The notes under the pieces are model-generated. The model searched no databases. It was not told where the DNA came from and was given only the letters and a program-made list of their open reading frames with translations. A stretch of 64,000 nt of DNA from Pseudomonas sp. MN1F. GTDB lineage: Bacteria > Pseudomonadota > Gammaproteobacteria > Pseudomonadales > Pseudomonadaceae. Location of the stretch: assembly GCF_009391885.1 (NCBI RefSeq), contig NZ_VZII01000009.1:248001-312000 (forward strand), written 5' to 3'. Below are positions 56,307 to 64,000 of the stretch, piece by piece; position 1 is the first letter of the stretch; each line of letters opens with the position of its first letter. Position numbers and translations under genes: made by a program.

Positions 56307-57158
56307 TCAGCCACCAGAGGCCGGACTGGGGTGCATGACCGCGCGCTGCCGTTCTTGCTGGAGAAACTTCATGATGATGGGGGCGACGGCCTCGGCCCGG
56401 GTGATCAGGAACAGATGACCGTCGTCGATAATGTGTAGCTGGGCATTGGGAATTCGCCAGGCCAGCAGGCGCATGTTGATCAGCGGGATCAGCGGGTCGT
56501 CGTCGCCGGCCAGCACCAGGGTCGGCTGCTGGATCTTGTGCAGCCAGTGAATGCTGGTCCAGCCAAGGCCGGCGAACAGTTGCCAGTAGTAGCCCAGCTT
56601 GCCACCGGAACGCACCTTGGCCGCGTGGTGCATGGCCAGGTCCGGGTCGCGGCGAAAACCGCCGCCATAGATCAGCGGTGCGATGCGGATGACGTGCGAT
56701 GGCTGCACGTAGCGCCTGGGGCTTGCCATCATCCACAGCACCTTGGGCTTGCCCGGGACCATCACCGCGCCCGCAGCGGTGGCTGCCAGCACCAGCTTCT
56801 TGCAGCGCTCGGGGTAGTCGTGGGCGAACTGCTGGGCCAGGGCGCCACCCCAGGACACGCCGATGACATTGACCTGGCCGTAGTCCAGGTAGTCGAGCAT
56901 GCGCGCGGTCAGCTTGGCCAGGCCAGGGAAGCGGTACGGGTGGCGCGGAGTGGACGAGCCGCCCACGCCGGGTACGTCGAAGGCGATGACTTCCAGGTCC
57001 GGGTCCAGTGCCTCGATGAATGGGAACACCAGTTCCAGGTTGGCGCCTATGCCGTTGAAGATCAGCAGCGGCGTCAGGTGCGGCTTGCCCGGGCGCACCG
57101 CGGTACGGATGGATTGGTCGTCCAGCTCGACGGTGCGGAATATGTAGGGTAGCGGCAT
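56307..57158 (-). CDS. phaZ: Intracellular medium-chain-length PHA depolymerase PhaZ
   Basis: PhaZ releases 3-hydroxyalkanoates from stored PHA and lets the polymer turn over. Started at MPLPYIFRTVELDD (57158), the protein has 283 aa, exactly the length of known mcl PhaZ. Ser102 in GVSWGG, Asp221 and His248 fall on the published catalytic positions. The longer upstream frame is not used. The ribosome site is weak, so coupling to phaC1 transcription is likely. Confidence 0.97.
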   Translation of the reverse strand: MPLPYIFRTVELDDQSIRTAVRPGKPHLTPLLIFNGIGANLELVFPFIEALDPDLEVIAFDVPGVGGSSTPRHPYRFPGLAKLTARMLDYLDYGQVNVIGVSWGGALAQQFAHDYPERCKKLVLAATAAGAVMVPGKPKVLWMMASPRRYVQPSHVIRIAPLIYGGGFRRDPDLAMHHAAKVRSGGKLGYYWQLFAGLGWTSIHWLHKIQQPTLVLAGDDDPLIPLINMRLLAWRIPNAQLHIIDDGHLFLITRAEAVAPIIMKFLQQERQRAVMHPSPASGG

Positions 57159-57221
57159 GCGCGTGGCTCTGTGGCTTGAAAATGTACCGTGGCACGCTCC
57201 AAGCGGCCACGGCATTGCGAC

Positions 57222-58901
57222 TCAACGCTCGTGGACGTAGGTCCCCGGTGCAGCCTCGCCGGCGGCATAGGCACGGTTGCCCAGGCGCGTCGGTGCCTTC
57301 TTCAGGTCGCCGGCGCGCTCGCCCAGCCAGGTCTGCCAGTGCAGCCACCAGGAGTCGGCATGCTTTTCGGCGTTATCCTGCCAGGCCACCGGGTCGCCCG
57401 GGCGGTCGGCGCCGGTCATGAAGCGGGCCTTGGGGTTGCCTGGCGGGTTGAGGATGCTCTGGATGTGGCCGCTGTTGGACAGCACGAACTCGATCTTGCC
57501 GCCGAACAGGTGCGCCGAGCGATAGCACGATTGCCACGGGGTGATGTGATCGGAGGTACCAGCGACGCTGAAGATGTCGCACTGGACGTTCTTCAGGTTG
57601 ATGGGCGTGCCGCACACTTCCAGGGCGTCCGGGCGGGTCAGCGGGTTGTTCTTGAACATCTCGATCAGGTCGCCATGGAAAGCGGCCGGCAGGCGCGTGG
57701 TGTCATTGTTCCAGAACAGGATGTCGAATACCGGTGGCTCATTACCGAGCAGGTAGTTGTTGACCCAGTAGTTCCAGATCAGGTCGTTGGGGCGCATCCA
57801 GGCGAACACCTTGGCCATGTCGCTGCCTTCGAGCACCCCGGACTGGTAGGAGTGGCGCTTGGCCGCTTCGAGCGTCTGCTCGTCGACGAACAGCGCGACC
57901 TGGGTGTCCATGGTGGTGTCCAGCACACTGACCAGCAGGGTCAGGGCATTGACCTTCTGCTCACCCAGCGCGGCGTAGTGGCCGACCAGGGCGGTGCAGG
58001 TGATGCCGCCGGAGCAGGCGCCGAGCATGTTCAGGTCTTTGCTGCCGGTGATTGCCAGCACCGCGTCGACCGCTTCCTTCAAGGCATCGATGTAGGTCGA
58101 CAGGCCCCACTCGCGCTGGGCCTTGGTCGGGTTGCGCCAGCTGATGATGAAGGTCTGCTGCTGCGAGCGCAGGCAGAAGCGCGCCAGGCTCTTTTCCGGG
58201 CTCAGGTCGAAGACGTAGAACTTGTTGATCTGCGGGGGGACAACCAGCAGCGGGCGGGCATGCACCTGCTCGGTGATGGGGCTGTACTGGATCAGCTCCA
58301 GCACATCGTTGCGGTAGACCACGGCGCCTTCGCTGGTGCCGAGGTTCTTGCCGACCTCGAACGCGTCCATGTTCACCTGGCTGGGCATGCCACCGTTGTT
58401 GACCACATCCTTGGCCAGGTTGGACAGACCGTCCAGCAGGCTCTTGCCGCCGGTTTCAAAGAAGCGCTTGACCGCCGCCGGGTTGGACAGGGTGTTGGTC
58501 GGTGCCATGGCTTCGGTCATCAGGTTGATGACGAACTGGCCGCGGGCGATGTCCTGGGGCGACAGGTCACTGTTGCCGATCCACTCCTGCAGCTCCTTGC
58601 GCCAGGCCAGGTAGGTTTGCAGGTAGCGGCGGTAAAGCGGGTTCTTGCTCCAGGCCGGGTCCTGGAAGCGACGGTCGTCACCTTCCGGGGCGAGGCTGGA
58701 CTTGCCCAGCAGCACGTTCTTCAGCTCCAGGCCGAAGTGCGCCACATGCTTGGCACTGTGCAGCGGCTGGCGCACGGCCTGACGCAGCACGGTACGCGCA
58801 GAGCTCAGCAGGTCCTTGCGGCGGATGCCGATGACCGGGTTCAGCCCCAGGGTATTTTCCGAGGCTTGCCGCTGCAACTCATCGTTGTTCTTGTTACTCA
58901 T
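57222..58901 (-). CDS. phaC1: Class II PHA synthase PhaC1
   Basis: This is the main mcl-PHA synthase, 559 aa. The nucleophile Cys296 lies in GACSGG, with Asp in the TSDHITPW region and His in SNSGHIQSI. It is the first gene of the pha operon. The start ATG at 58901 has CGGAG upstream. Codons 3-6 give the A-rich stretch AACAAGAACAAC, the type of site through which Crc/Hfq represses phaC1 translation in P. putida. A nested hairpin lies in the leader. Confidence 0.98.
   Translation of the reverse strand: MSNKNNDELQRQASENTLGLNPVIGIRRKDLLSSARTVLRQAVRQPLHSAKHVAHFGLELKNVLLGKSSLAPEGDDRRFQDPAWSKNPLYRRYLQTYLAWRKELQEWIGNSDLSPQDIARGQFVINLMTEAMAPTNTLSNPAAVKRFFETGGKSLLDGLSNLAKDVVNNGGMPSQVNMDAFEVGKNLGTSEGAVVYRNDVLELIQYSPITEQVHARPLLVVPPQINKFYVFDLSPEKSLARFCLRSQQQTFIISWRNPTKAQREWGLSTYIDALKEAVDAVLAITGSKDLNMLGACSGGITCTALVGHYAALGEQKVNALTLLVSVLDTTMDTQVALFVDEQTLEAAKRHSYQSGVLEGSDMAKVFAWMRPNDLIWNYWVNNYLLGNEPPVFDILFWNNDTTRLPAAFHGDLIEMFKNNPLTRPDALEVCGTPINLKNVQCDIFSVAGTSDHITPWQSCYRSAHLFGGKIEFVLSNSGHIQSILNPPGNPKARFMTGADRPGDPVAWQDNAEKHADSWWLHWQTWLGERAGDLKKAPTRLGNRAYAAGEAAPGTYVHER
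58884..58895 (-). promoter_or_regulatory. A-rich Crc/Hfq-type motif at the phaC1 start
   Basis: On the minus strand the mRNA reads AACAAGAACAAC just after the start codon, fitting AANAANAA. Repression of phaC1 by Crc has been reported in P. putida, so this is a likely target. Confidence 0.6.
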
Positions 58902-59254
58902 CTACGACGCTCCGTTGTCCTGAGACGAGTACCGGATTGCTGTGGCGCAATGCACAGCGGACAGCCCGGTACTGCTACTCGGGTGACCAGTGATAAGGAA
59001 CAGCGGTGCTGCGGGCCGGATGCATTCGGCGATGAGCTGCGGGGGATTCTGCGTGTGAAGACAGCCTGCTTTCGCTCGCGACCTCTACATACCGACCAGT
59101 GCCTGATTGCCTTCAAGGCGATGCAGGGAACTTGCCAGCTCCATTGGTTACCCGACTTTCATGTAATGCGCAAGACAGCCCGTTTAAGAGTTGTCTGTAA
59201 GGCATTCAAACAGATGAGATTAGAAAATGCGCTCTAAAGCCTGGAAGGCTTGCG
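58902..59254 (-). promoter_or_regulatory. Upstream and leader region of the phaC1 operon
   Basis: This 353-base stretch has no gene. Near phaC1 it holds a nested inverted repeat: AGTACCGG (58928-58935) with CCGGTACT (58966-58973), enclosing GCTGTG/CACAGC (58939-58944 and 58953-58958). The AT-richer part (59165-59230) is the likely promoter area. TTTCTAAT on the minus strand at 59219-59226 also occurs upstream of phaI (52583-52590). At the right edge is the hairpin behind the DUF971 gene. Confidence 0.55.
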
Positions 59255-59262
59255 CTAGAGCA
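59231..59262 (-). terminator. Hairpin at the end of the DUF971 gene
   Basis: GCTCTA-AAGCC and GGCTT...TAGAGC pair around a TGGAA loop with a four-base asymmetric bulge. It overlaps the stop of the minus-strand gene at 59255. Reading the minus strand, ATTTTCTAAT follows, so it may terminate that gene. Confidence 0.5.
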
Positions 59263-59632
59263 TGAGTTTGACCACTGATTCGGCCGGGTCGCGGGACTTG
59301 CCGGCCTTGTGCAGTTCATCGAGGTACTCGGCCCACAGCTGCTCCTGGCGCAGGCACAGTTGTTCGAGGTACTCCCAGGTGAACAGGCCGCTGTCATGGC
59401 CGTCGTCGAAGGTCAGTTTCAGTGCATATTGGCCGGCAGGTTCCAGGCCGATGAGGCCGACGTTGATCTTGCCGAATTGCAGGATGGGGTTGCCGTGGCC
59501 TTGAACCTCGGCGGAGGGGGAGTGCACCCGCAGGAATTCGGCGGGCAGCTGGTAGACCTCGCCGGGGGCGTAGGTGAGGCTGAGGGTCTTGGAGGCTTTG
59601 TGCAGGTTGATGGCGGTGGGCAGGCGGGCCAT
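59255..59632 (-). CDS. DUF971 (gamma-butyrobetaine hydroxylase-like N-terminal) protein
   Basis: The 125-aa protein consists of one DUF971/GBBH-like domain. Family patterns are the central LQFGKINVGLIGLEPAGQYALKLTFDDGHDSGLFTWEYLEQL and the start INLHKASKTLSLTY. Zinc or iron-sulfur related roles have been proposed for such domains, but no function is proven here. It lies behind hslVU and ahead of the pha operon in the same direction. Confidence 0.9.
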   Translation of the reverse strand: MARLPTAINLHKASKTLSLTYAPGEVYQLPAEFLRVHSPSAEVQGHGNPILQFGKINVGLIGLEPAGQYALKLTFDDGHDSGLFTWEYLEQLCLRQEQLWAEYLDELHKAGKSRDPAESVVKLML

Positions 59633-59691
59633 GGTCTGAATCTCTCGGGAGCTGATGGTGCAAGCTTCGAGTGATTCAGGCCATTGTGCAA

Positions 59692-59710
59692 GGGGCCGCG
59701 AAGCGGCCCC
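59692..59710 (-). terminator. GGGGCCGC-type terminator of hslVU
   Basis: GGGGCCGC (59692-59699) and GCGGCCCC (59703-59710) form a perfect stem with a GAA loop, nine bases past the hslU stop on the minus strand. A short T-containing stretch follows. It is another member of the repeated hairpin family. Confidence 0.7.
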
Positions 59711-59718
59711 GTGCGGTG

Positions 59719-61062
59719 TTACAGGATGTAGCGCGACAGGTCTTCGTTCTGCGCCAGCTCACCCAGGTGGCCGTTCACATACGCGGCATCGATCAGGATC
59801 GGTGCTTCGTCGTGGGTGCTGGCCAGGTCACCGGCACTGAACGATACCTCTTCGAGCAGGCGCTCAAGCAGGGTGTGCAGGCGGCGGGCACCGATGTTCT
59901 CGGTCTTCTCGTTCACCTGATAGGCAATTTCGGCCAGGCGTTTGATACCGTCGGCGGCGAACTCGATGTTCAGGCCTTCGGTCTTGAGCAGCGCACTGTA
60001 TTGCTCGGTCAGCGACGCGTGCGGCTCCTTCAGGATGCGCTCGAAATCTTCCGGGGTCAGCGCCTTGAGCTCGACACGGATCGGCAGGCGACCTTGCAGC
60101 TCTGGCACCAGGTCGCTCGGCTTGCTCAGGTGGAACGCACCGGAGGCGATGAACAGGATGTGGTCGGTCTTGACCATGCCCAGCTTGGTGTTGACGGTGC
60201 AGCCTTCGATCAGCGGCAGCAGGTCGCGCTGCACACCTTCACGGGATACATCGGCGCCGCCGACGTTGCCGCGCTTGGCCACCTTGTCGATCTCGTCGAT
60301 GAACACGATGCCGTGCTGCTCGACCGCTTCCAGGGCCTTGCCCTTGAGCTCTTCCTCGTTGACCAGGCGGCTGGCTTCTTCGTCGCGCACCATCTTCAGT
60401 GCTTCCTTGACCTTCAGCTTGCGGGTCTTGCGCTTGCCCTTGCCCATGTTGGCGAACAGGCTCTGCAGCTGGTTGGTCATCTCTTCCATGCCGGGTGGCG
60501 CGGCAATTTCGACGCCCATGTTCTCGGCCACTTCGATCTCGATTTCCTTGTCGTCCAGCTGGCCTTCGCGCAGGCGCTTGCGGAACAGCTGACGGGTGTT
60601 GGAATCGGTGCTGGTCTGCGCGGCTTCTTCGCTGAAGCTGCTGACCCGCGCCTGCGGTAGCAGGGCGTCGAGGATGCGGTCTTCGGCGGCGTCTTCGGCG
60701 CGGTGGCGCACGCGAACGATCTCTTGCTCACGCAGCATTTTCAGCGCGGCATCGGCCAGGTCACGGATGATCGACTCGACATCGCGGCCGACATAGCCCA
60801 CTTCGGTGAACTTGGTGGCTTCGACCTTGAGGAACGGTGCGTTGGCCAGCTTGGCCAGGCGGCGGGCGATCTCGGTCTTGCCGACGCCGGTAGGGCCGAT
60901 CATCAGGATGTTCTTCGGCGTCACCTCGGCACGCAGCTCGGCAGGGAGCTGCATCCGCCGCCAGCGGTTGCGCAGGGCGATGGCGACGGCGCGCTTGGCG
61001 TCGTCCTGGCCGATGATGTGACGGTTGAGTTCGTGGACGATCTCGCGGGGGGTCATGGACAT
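59719..61062 (-). CDS. hslU: ATP-dependent protease ATPase subunit HslU
   Basis: HslU is the AAA+ unfoldase of the HslUV (ClpYQ) protease. The 447-aa protein begins [36 protein letters not shown]. Walker A is GPTGVGKTE at about 57-65, Walker B is [10 protein letters not shown], and the I domain lies between (about 110-240). The pore motif GYVG is in [11 protein letters not shown]. The C-terminal DLSRYIL inserts into HslV. The start at 61062 has GAGGA ten bases upstream. Confidence 0.97.
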   Translation of the reverse strand: MSMTPREIVHELNRHIIGQDDAKRAVAIALRNRWRRMQLPAELRAEVTPKNILMIGPTGVGKTEIARRLAKLANAPFLKVEATKFTEVGYVGRDVESIIRDLADAALKMLREQEIVRVRHRAEDAAEDRILDALLPQARVSSFSEEAAQTSTDSNTRQLFRKRLREGQLDDKEIEIEVAENMGVEIAAPPGMEEMTNQLQSLFANMGKGKRKTRKLKVKEALKMVRDEEASRLVNEEELKGKALEAVEQHGIVFIDEIDKVAKRGNVGGADVSREGVQRDLLPLIEGCTVNTKLGMVKTDHILFIASGAFHLSKPSDLVPELQGRLPIRVELKALTPEDFERILKEPHASLTEQYSALLKTEGLNIEFAADGIKRLAEIAYQVNEKTENIGARRLHTLLERLLEEVSFSAGDLASTHDEAPILIDAAYVNGHLGELAQNEDLSRYIL

Positions 61063-61136
61063 GATGAAAATGGTCCTCGAGCGGAGTAGGTCAGCGTGGA
61101 AAAGTCCCGCTACGAGCGGGACGCCAGAACAGCTGA

Positions 61137-61667
61137 TTACTCGGCCAGGTCCTGCTCCTCGATGGTCAGGTTGTGGTTGGTGAACACGCAGATGTCACCG
61201 GCGATGTTCAGGGCAGCCTCGGTGATTTCCCGGGCCGACAGGTCGGTCTTGTTCAGCAGGGCGCGGGCTGCGGCCTGGGCATAGCCACCACCGGAACCCA
61301 TGGCGATCAGGCCGTCTTCCGGCTCGACCACGTCACCGTTGCCGGTGATGATCAGCGATGCGTCCTTGTTGGCCACCGCCAGCATGGCTTCCAGGCGGCT
61401 CAGGGAGCGGTCGGTACGCCATTCCTTGGCCAACTCGACGGCGGCACGCACCAGGTGGCCAGAGTGTTTCTGCAGCTGGGCTTCGAAGCGTTCGAACAGG
61501 GTGAAGGCGTCGGCGGTGGCACCGGCGAAACCGGCGATCACTTCACCGTTGTACAGGCGACGGACTTTCTTGGCGTTGCCTTTCATCACGGTGTTGCCGA
61601 GGGATACCTGGCCGTCGCCGCCCATGACGACTTTGCCGTTACGGCGGACAGAAACGATGGTGGTCAA
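61137..61667 (-). CDS. hslV: ATP-dependent protease subunit HslV
   Basis: HslV is the threonine peptidase core of HslUV. The product is 176 aa if started at TTG 61667, with GGAGACTC upstream. This start is required by mechanism: the next residue must be the catalytic N-terminal Thr of [19 protein letters not shown]. Upstream in-frame starts would add 27 residues ahead of it. Lys33-type and [14 protein letters not shown] segments match the family. A 75-base gap separates it from hslU. Confidence 0.96.
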   Translation of the reverse strand: MTTIVSVRRNGKVVMGGDGQVSLGNTVMKGNAKKVRRLYNGEVIAGFAGATADAFTLFERFEAQLQKHSGHLVRAAVELAKEWRTDRSLSRLEAMLAVANKDASLIITGNGDVVEPEDGLIAMGSGGGYAQAAARALLNKTDLSAREITEAALNIAGDICVFTNHNLTIEEQDLAE

Positions 61668-61763
61668 GGGGAGAGTCTCCACGCAGCGGGGCAAAATTGC
61701 CTGATGCAGACTCATATGGGGGGAGGGGGAAAGAGTTTCAAGCTTCAAGCCACAAGCGACAAG

Positions 61764-61797
61764 AAAAAGCCGATCGGTGGATGACCGGCCGGCTTCT
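61764..61797 (-). terminator. Terminator of pyrB-pyrC'
   Basis: On the minus strand, AAGCCGGCCGGT and ACCGATCGGCTT pair around a CATCC loop and are followed by a T-run. It lies about 40 bases past the pyrC' stop. The flanks carry repeats of the AGCTTCAAGC / GCTTGCAGCT type often seen between Pseudomonas genes. Confidence 0.75.
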
Positions 61798-61833
61798 TCT
61801 TGAGGCTTGCAGCTTGTAGCTTGCAGCTAGCCG

Positions 61834-63105
61834 TCAGGCCTCGTGGCAGACATGCCCATCGACCAAGGTATAACGCACGGCAGCCGGCAGGCAGTGGCCG
61901 ATGAACGGGCAGTTGTCGCCACGCGACAGCCATTGTTCACCGGCAATGGTTGAGGCCTTGGCGTCGAACAGCACCAGGTCGGCGGCGCCGCCGACCTTCA
62001 GCTCACCGGCCGGCAGGCGCATGGCCTTGGCCGGGCCGCTGCTCAGGCGGGCGAGCAGGGTCGGCAGGTCGAGCAGGCCGTCCTCGACCAGGGTCATGGC
62101 CAGCGGCAGCAGCAGTTCGACGCTGCTGATGCCCGGCTCGGTGGCGCCGAACGGGGCCAGCTTGGCATCACGCTCGTGGGGCTGGTGGTGGCTGGAGATC
62201 GCCTGGATCACTCCCGATTTCACCGCCGCGCGCAGGCCGTCGCGGTCGGCGGCGGTGCGCAGTGGCGGCTGCACGTGGTACAGGCTGGAGAACTCACGCA
62301 GCGACTGGTCGGTGAGGATCAGCTGATACAGCGCCACGTCGGCCGTGACTGGCAGGCCCAGCTGCTGGGCCTGCTCGATCAGCCGTGCGCCACGGGCGCT
62401 GGTGATCTGGGTGAAGTGCGCACGCACGCCGGTCTGTTCCACCAGCAGCAGGTTGCGCGCCAGGGCCACGGTCTCGGCGGTCTCGGGGATGCCGGGCAGG
62501 CCAAGGAAGCTGGCCATGGCGCCTTCGTGGGCCAGGCCACCCTGGGCCAGGTCGCGGTCCTGGGAGTGGAACACCACGGTCAGGTCGAAGGTGGCGGCAT
62601 ACTCCAGGGCACGGGCCAGGGTACGGTTGTTGGGAATTTCCTTCAGGCCGTTGCCGAAGGCCACGCAACCGGTGTCGCGCAGGGCAACCAGTTCGGCCAG
62701 TTGCTCGCCCTCCAGGCCCTTGGTCAGGGCGCCGATCGGGTAGACCTTGCTGTTGGCCGCTTCGCGGGCACGGTCGAGGATCAGTTCGGCCACTGCCGAG
62801 GTGTCCAGCACCGGCTTGGTCTGCGGTGGGCAGCACAGGCTGGTGACACCACCGGCCACGGCGGCGCGGGTTTCACTGGCGATGGAGCCCTTGCGGCTAT
62901 AGCCCGGCTCGCGCAGCGAGACGCCGAGGTCGACCAGGCCGGGCGCGGCGATCAGGCCGTCAGCTGCGATCGTGCGGCTGGCGCTGAAGCCGGCCGGGGC
63001 GGCGCCGATGGCAGCGATGCGGCCGCCGTCCAGGTGCAGGTCGGTGACCTGGTCCAGGCCGCTGACAGGGTCGATGACCCGGGCGCCAAGAATGCTGAGG
63101 GTCAC
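61834..63105 (-). CDS. pyrC': Dihydroorotase-like protein, catalytically dead (PyrC'/PyrX)
   Basis: The product is 423 aa and resembles dihydroorotase, but the metal-binding HxH motif is lost: the segment reads [14 protein letters not shown] where active enzymes have DxHVHLREPG. In P. putida such a protein is known as a non-catalytic partner that holds aspartate transcarbamoylase dodecamers together, while a separate pyrC supplies activity. The start is GTG 63105, overlapping the pyrB stop (GTGA), so the subunits are made in step. Confidence 0.95.
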   Translation of the reverse strand: MTLSILGARVIDPVSGLDQVTDLHLDGGRIAAIGAAPAGFSASRTIAADGLIAAPGLVDLGVSLREPGYSRKGSIASETRAAVAGGVTSLCCPPQTKPVLDTSAVAELILDRAREAANSKVYPIGALTKGLEGEQLAELVALRDTGCVAFGNGLKEIPNNRTLARALEYAATFDLTVVFHSQDRDLAQGGLAHEGAMASFLGLPGIPETAETVALARNLLLVEQTGVRAHFTQITSARGARLIEQAQQLGLPVTADVALYQLILTDQSLREFSSLYHVQPPLRTAADRDGLRAAVKSGVIQAISSHHQPHERDAKLAPFGATEPGISSVELLLPLAMTLVEDGLLDLPTLLARLSSGPAKAMRLPAGELKVGGAADLVLFDAKASTIAGEQWLSRGDNCPFIGHCLPAAVRYTLVDGHVCHEA

Positions 63106-64000
63106 TGGGCGTTCTCCTGGTCGAATTGACGTTGCGCGTTCTGCCCGCTCATGGCCATGGACAGCACGGCCATGCGCACGGCGATGCCGTAGGTGACCTG
63201 GTTGAGAATCACCGAGTGTTTGCCGTCGGCTACTGCTGATTCGATCTCCACACCGCGGTTGATCGGGCCTGGGTGCATGACGATGGCGTCGGGCTTGGCG
63301 CCGGCCAAGCGTGCGGTGGTCAGGCCGAACAGGCGGTAGAACTCGCCTTCGCTGGGCAACAGGCCACCGGCCATGCGCTCGCGCTGCAAGCGCAGCATGA
63401 TCACCACGTCGACGTCCTTGAGGCCTTCGGCGAGGTCGGTGTAGACCTTCACGCCGTATTGCTCGATACCGATCGGGATCAGGGTTTTCGGGCCGATCAC
63501 ACGGATGTCCGGGCAGCCCAGCGCTTTCAGCGCGAGCATGTCGGAGCGGGCCACGCGCGAGTGCAGGATGTCGCCGACGATCGCCACCGAGAGGTTCTCG
63601 AAGTTGCCCTTGTGGCGGCGGATGGTCAGCATGTCGAGCATGCCCTGGGTCGGGTGCGCATGGCGGCCGTCACCGCCGTTGATCACGGCGACGTCCGGGC
63701 ACACGTGCTCGGCGATGAAGTGCGCAGCGCCCGAGTCGGAGTGGCGCACGACGAACATGTCGGCAGCCATGGCTTCGAGGTTGCGCAGGGTGTCGAACAG
63801 GGTCTCGCCCTTGCTGGTCGAGGAGGTTGACACGTTCAGGCTGATCACATCGGCCGACAGGCGCTGGGCGGCCAGCTCGAAGGTGGTGCGGGTGCGGGTC
63901 GAGTTCTCGAAGAACACGTTGCACACGGTCTTGCCGCGCAGCAACGGGACTTTCTTCACGGCCCGGGCGCCGACTTCGAGGAACGAGTCGGCGGTGTCGA
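63102..64000 (-). CDS. pyrB: Aspartate carbamoyltransferase catalytic subunit (5' end missing)
   Basis: PyrB condenses carbamoyl phosphate and aspartate, the first committed step of pyrimidine synthesis. The frame is open to base 64000, so the N-terminus lies beyond the window. The visible 298 residues include the carbamoyl-phosphate motif [17 protein letters not shown], the [18 protein letters not shown] loop, [16 protein letters not shown] and [13 protein letters not shown]. It is followed directly by pyrC'. Any leader or PyrR-type control is outside the window. Confidence 0.97.
   Translation of the reverse strand, partial: DTADSFLEVGARAVKKVPLLRGKTVCNVFFENSTRTRTTFELAAQRLSADVISLNVSTSSTSKGETLFDTLRNLEAMAADMFVVRHSDSGAAHFIAEHVCPDVAVINGGDGRHAHPTQGMLDMLTIRRHKGNFENLSVAIVGDILHSRVARSDMLALKALGCPDIRVIGPKTLIPIGIEQYGVKVYTDLAEGLKDVDVVIMLRLQRERMAGGLLPSEGEFYRLFGLTTARLAGAKPDAIVMHPGPINRGVEIESAVADGKHSVILNQVTYGIAVRMAVLSMAMSGQNAQRQFDQENAQ

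Noticed and set aside
57189..59237. 682-codon plus-strand frame opposite phaC1 and its upstream region
   Set aside because: It mirrors phaC1 in composition and has no ribosome site or domain; the sense strand is certain.
1..64000. CRISPR array, tRNA, rRNA, insertion sequence or prophage
   Set aside because: No regularly spaced direct repeats, cloverleaf-like sequences, transposase or phage structural genes were seen; the repeats present are REP-type and terminator hairpins.

Overview
The window is a stretch of chromosome from a Pseudomonas of the P. putida group. The evidence is high-GC codon use, a complete P. putida-type hut locus with HutF/HutG, a medium-chain-length PHA cluster phaC1-phaZ-phaC2-phaD with phaF/phaI convergent to it, the pyrB-pyrC' pair with a dead dihydroorotase, and P. 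putida REP elements. The core gene order matches what I remember of the typA-to-pyrB segment of P. putida KT2440. That comparison is from memory, not from an alignment.

Left part (1-12.9 kb): 5'-truncated typA; a secreted PqaA-like protein; a two-gene operon of small unknown proteins with a structured leader; an isolated AT-richer islet carrying one unknown gene; a YkgJ-type cysteine-cluster gene; then glgP, fbp and a DUF924 gene; an amino-acid-type dCache chemoreceptor; and a lipoprotein/lipocalin pair. Middle (12.9-22.7 kb): the histidine utilisation locus hutF < > hutC-hutD, hutU-hutH-hutT-hutI-hutG. It carries TGTA-N2-TACA operators for HutC, and A-rich Crc/Hfq-type motifs sit at three hut translation starts.

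22.8-28.3 kb holds a very large gene (1830 aa). Its product has a dermonecrotic-toxin-like N-terminal region, two leucine-rich-repeat blocks and a C-terminal NEL-type E3 ubiquitin ligase domain with a CxD catalytic motif. After it come pip-dtd, opgG-opgH (periplasmic glucans), a three-gene polar amino-acid ABC transporter, two tandem HBM-type chemoreceptors (the right one is probably McpQ-like), rsmE-tatC-tatB-tatA-hisE-hisI, and ubiB-ubiJ-ubiE. A second giant gene (47.8-52.5 kb, 1572 aa), apparently from the same dermonecrotic-toxin-like superfamily but lacking LRR and NEL parts, lies between the PHA/ubi genes and phaI. The right end has phaI-phaF, phaD-phaC2-phaZ-phaC1, a DUF971 gene, hslV-hslU and pyrB-pyrC' (pyrB is cut by the window edge).

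The two giant genes are the best candidates for new biology. Each is a single large gene dropped between conserved housekeeping genes, with no visible secretion, chaperone or immunity gene beside it. No tRNA, rRNA, CRISPR array, insertion sequence or prophage was seen.
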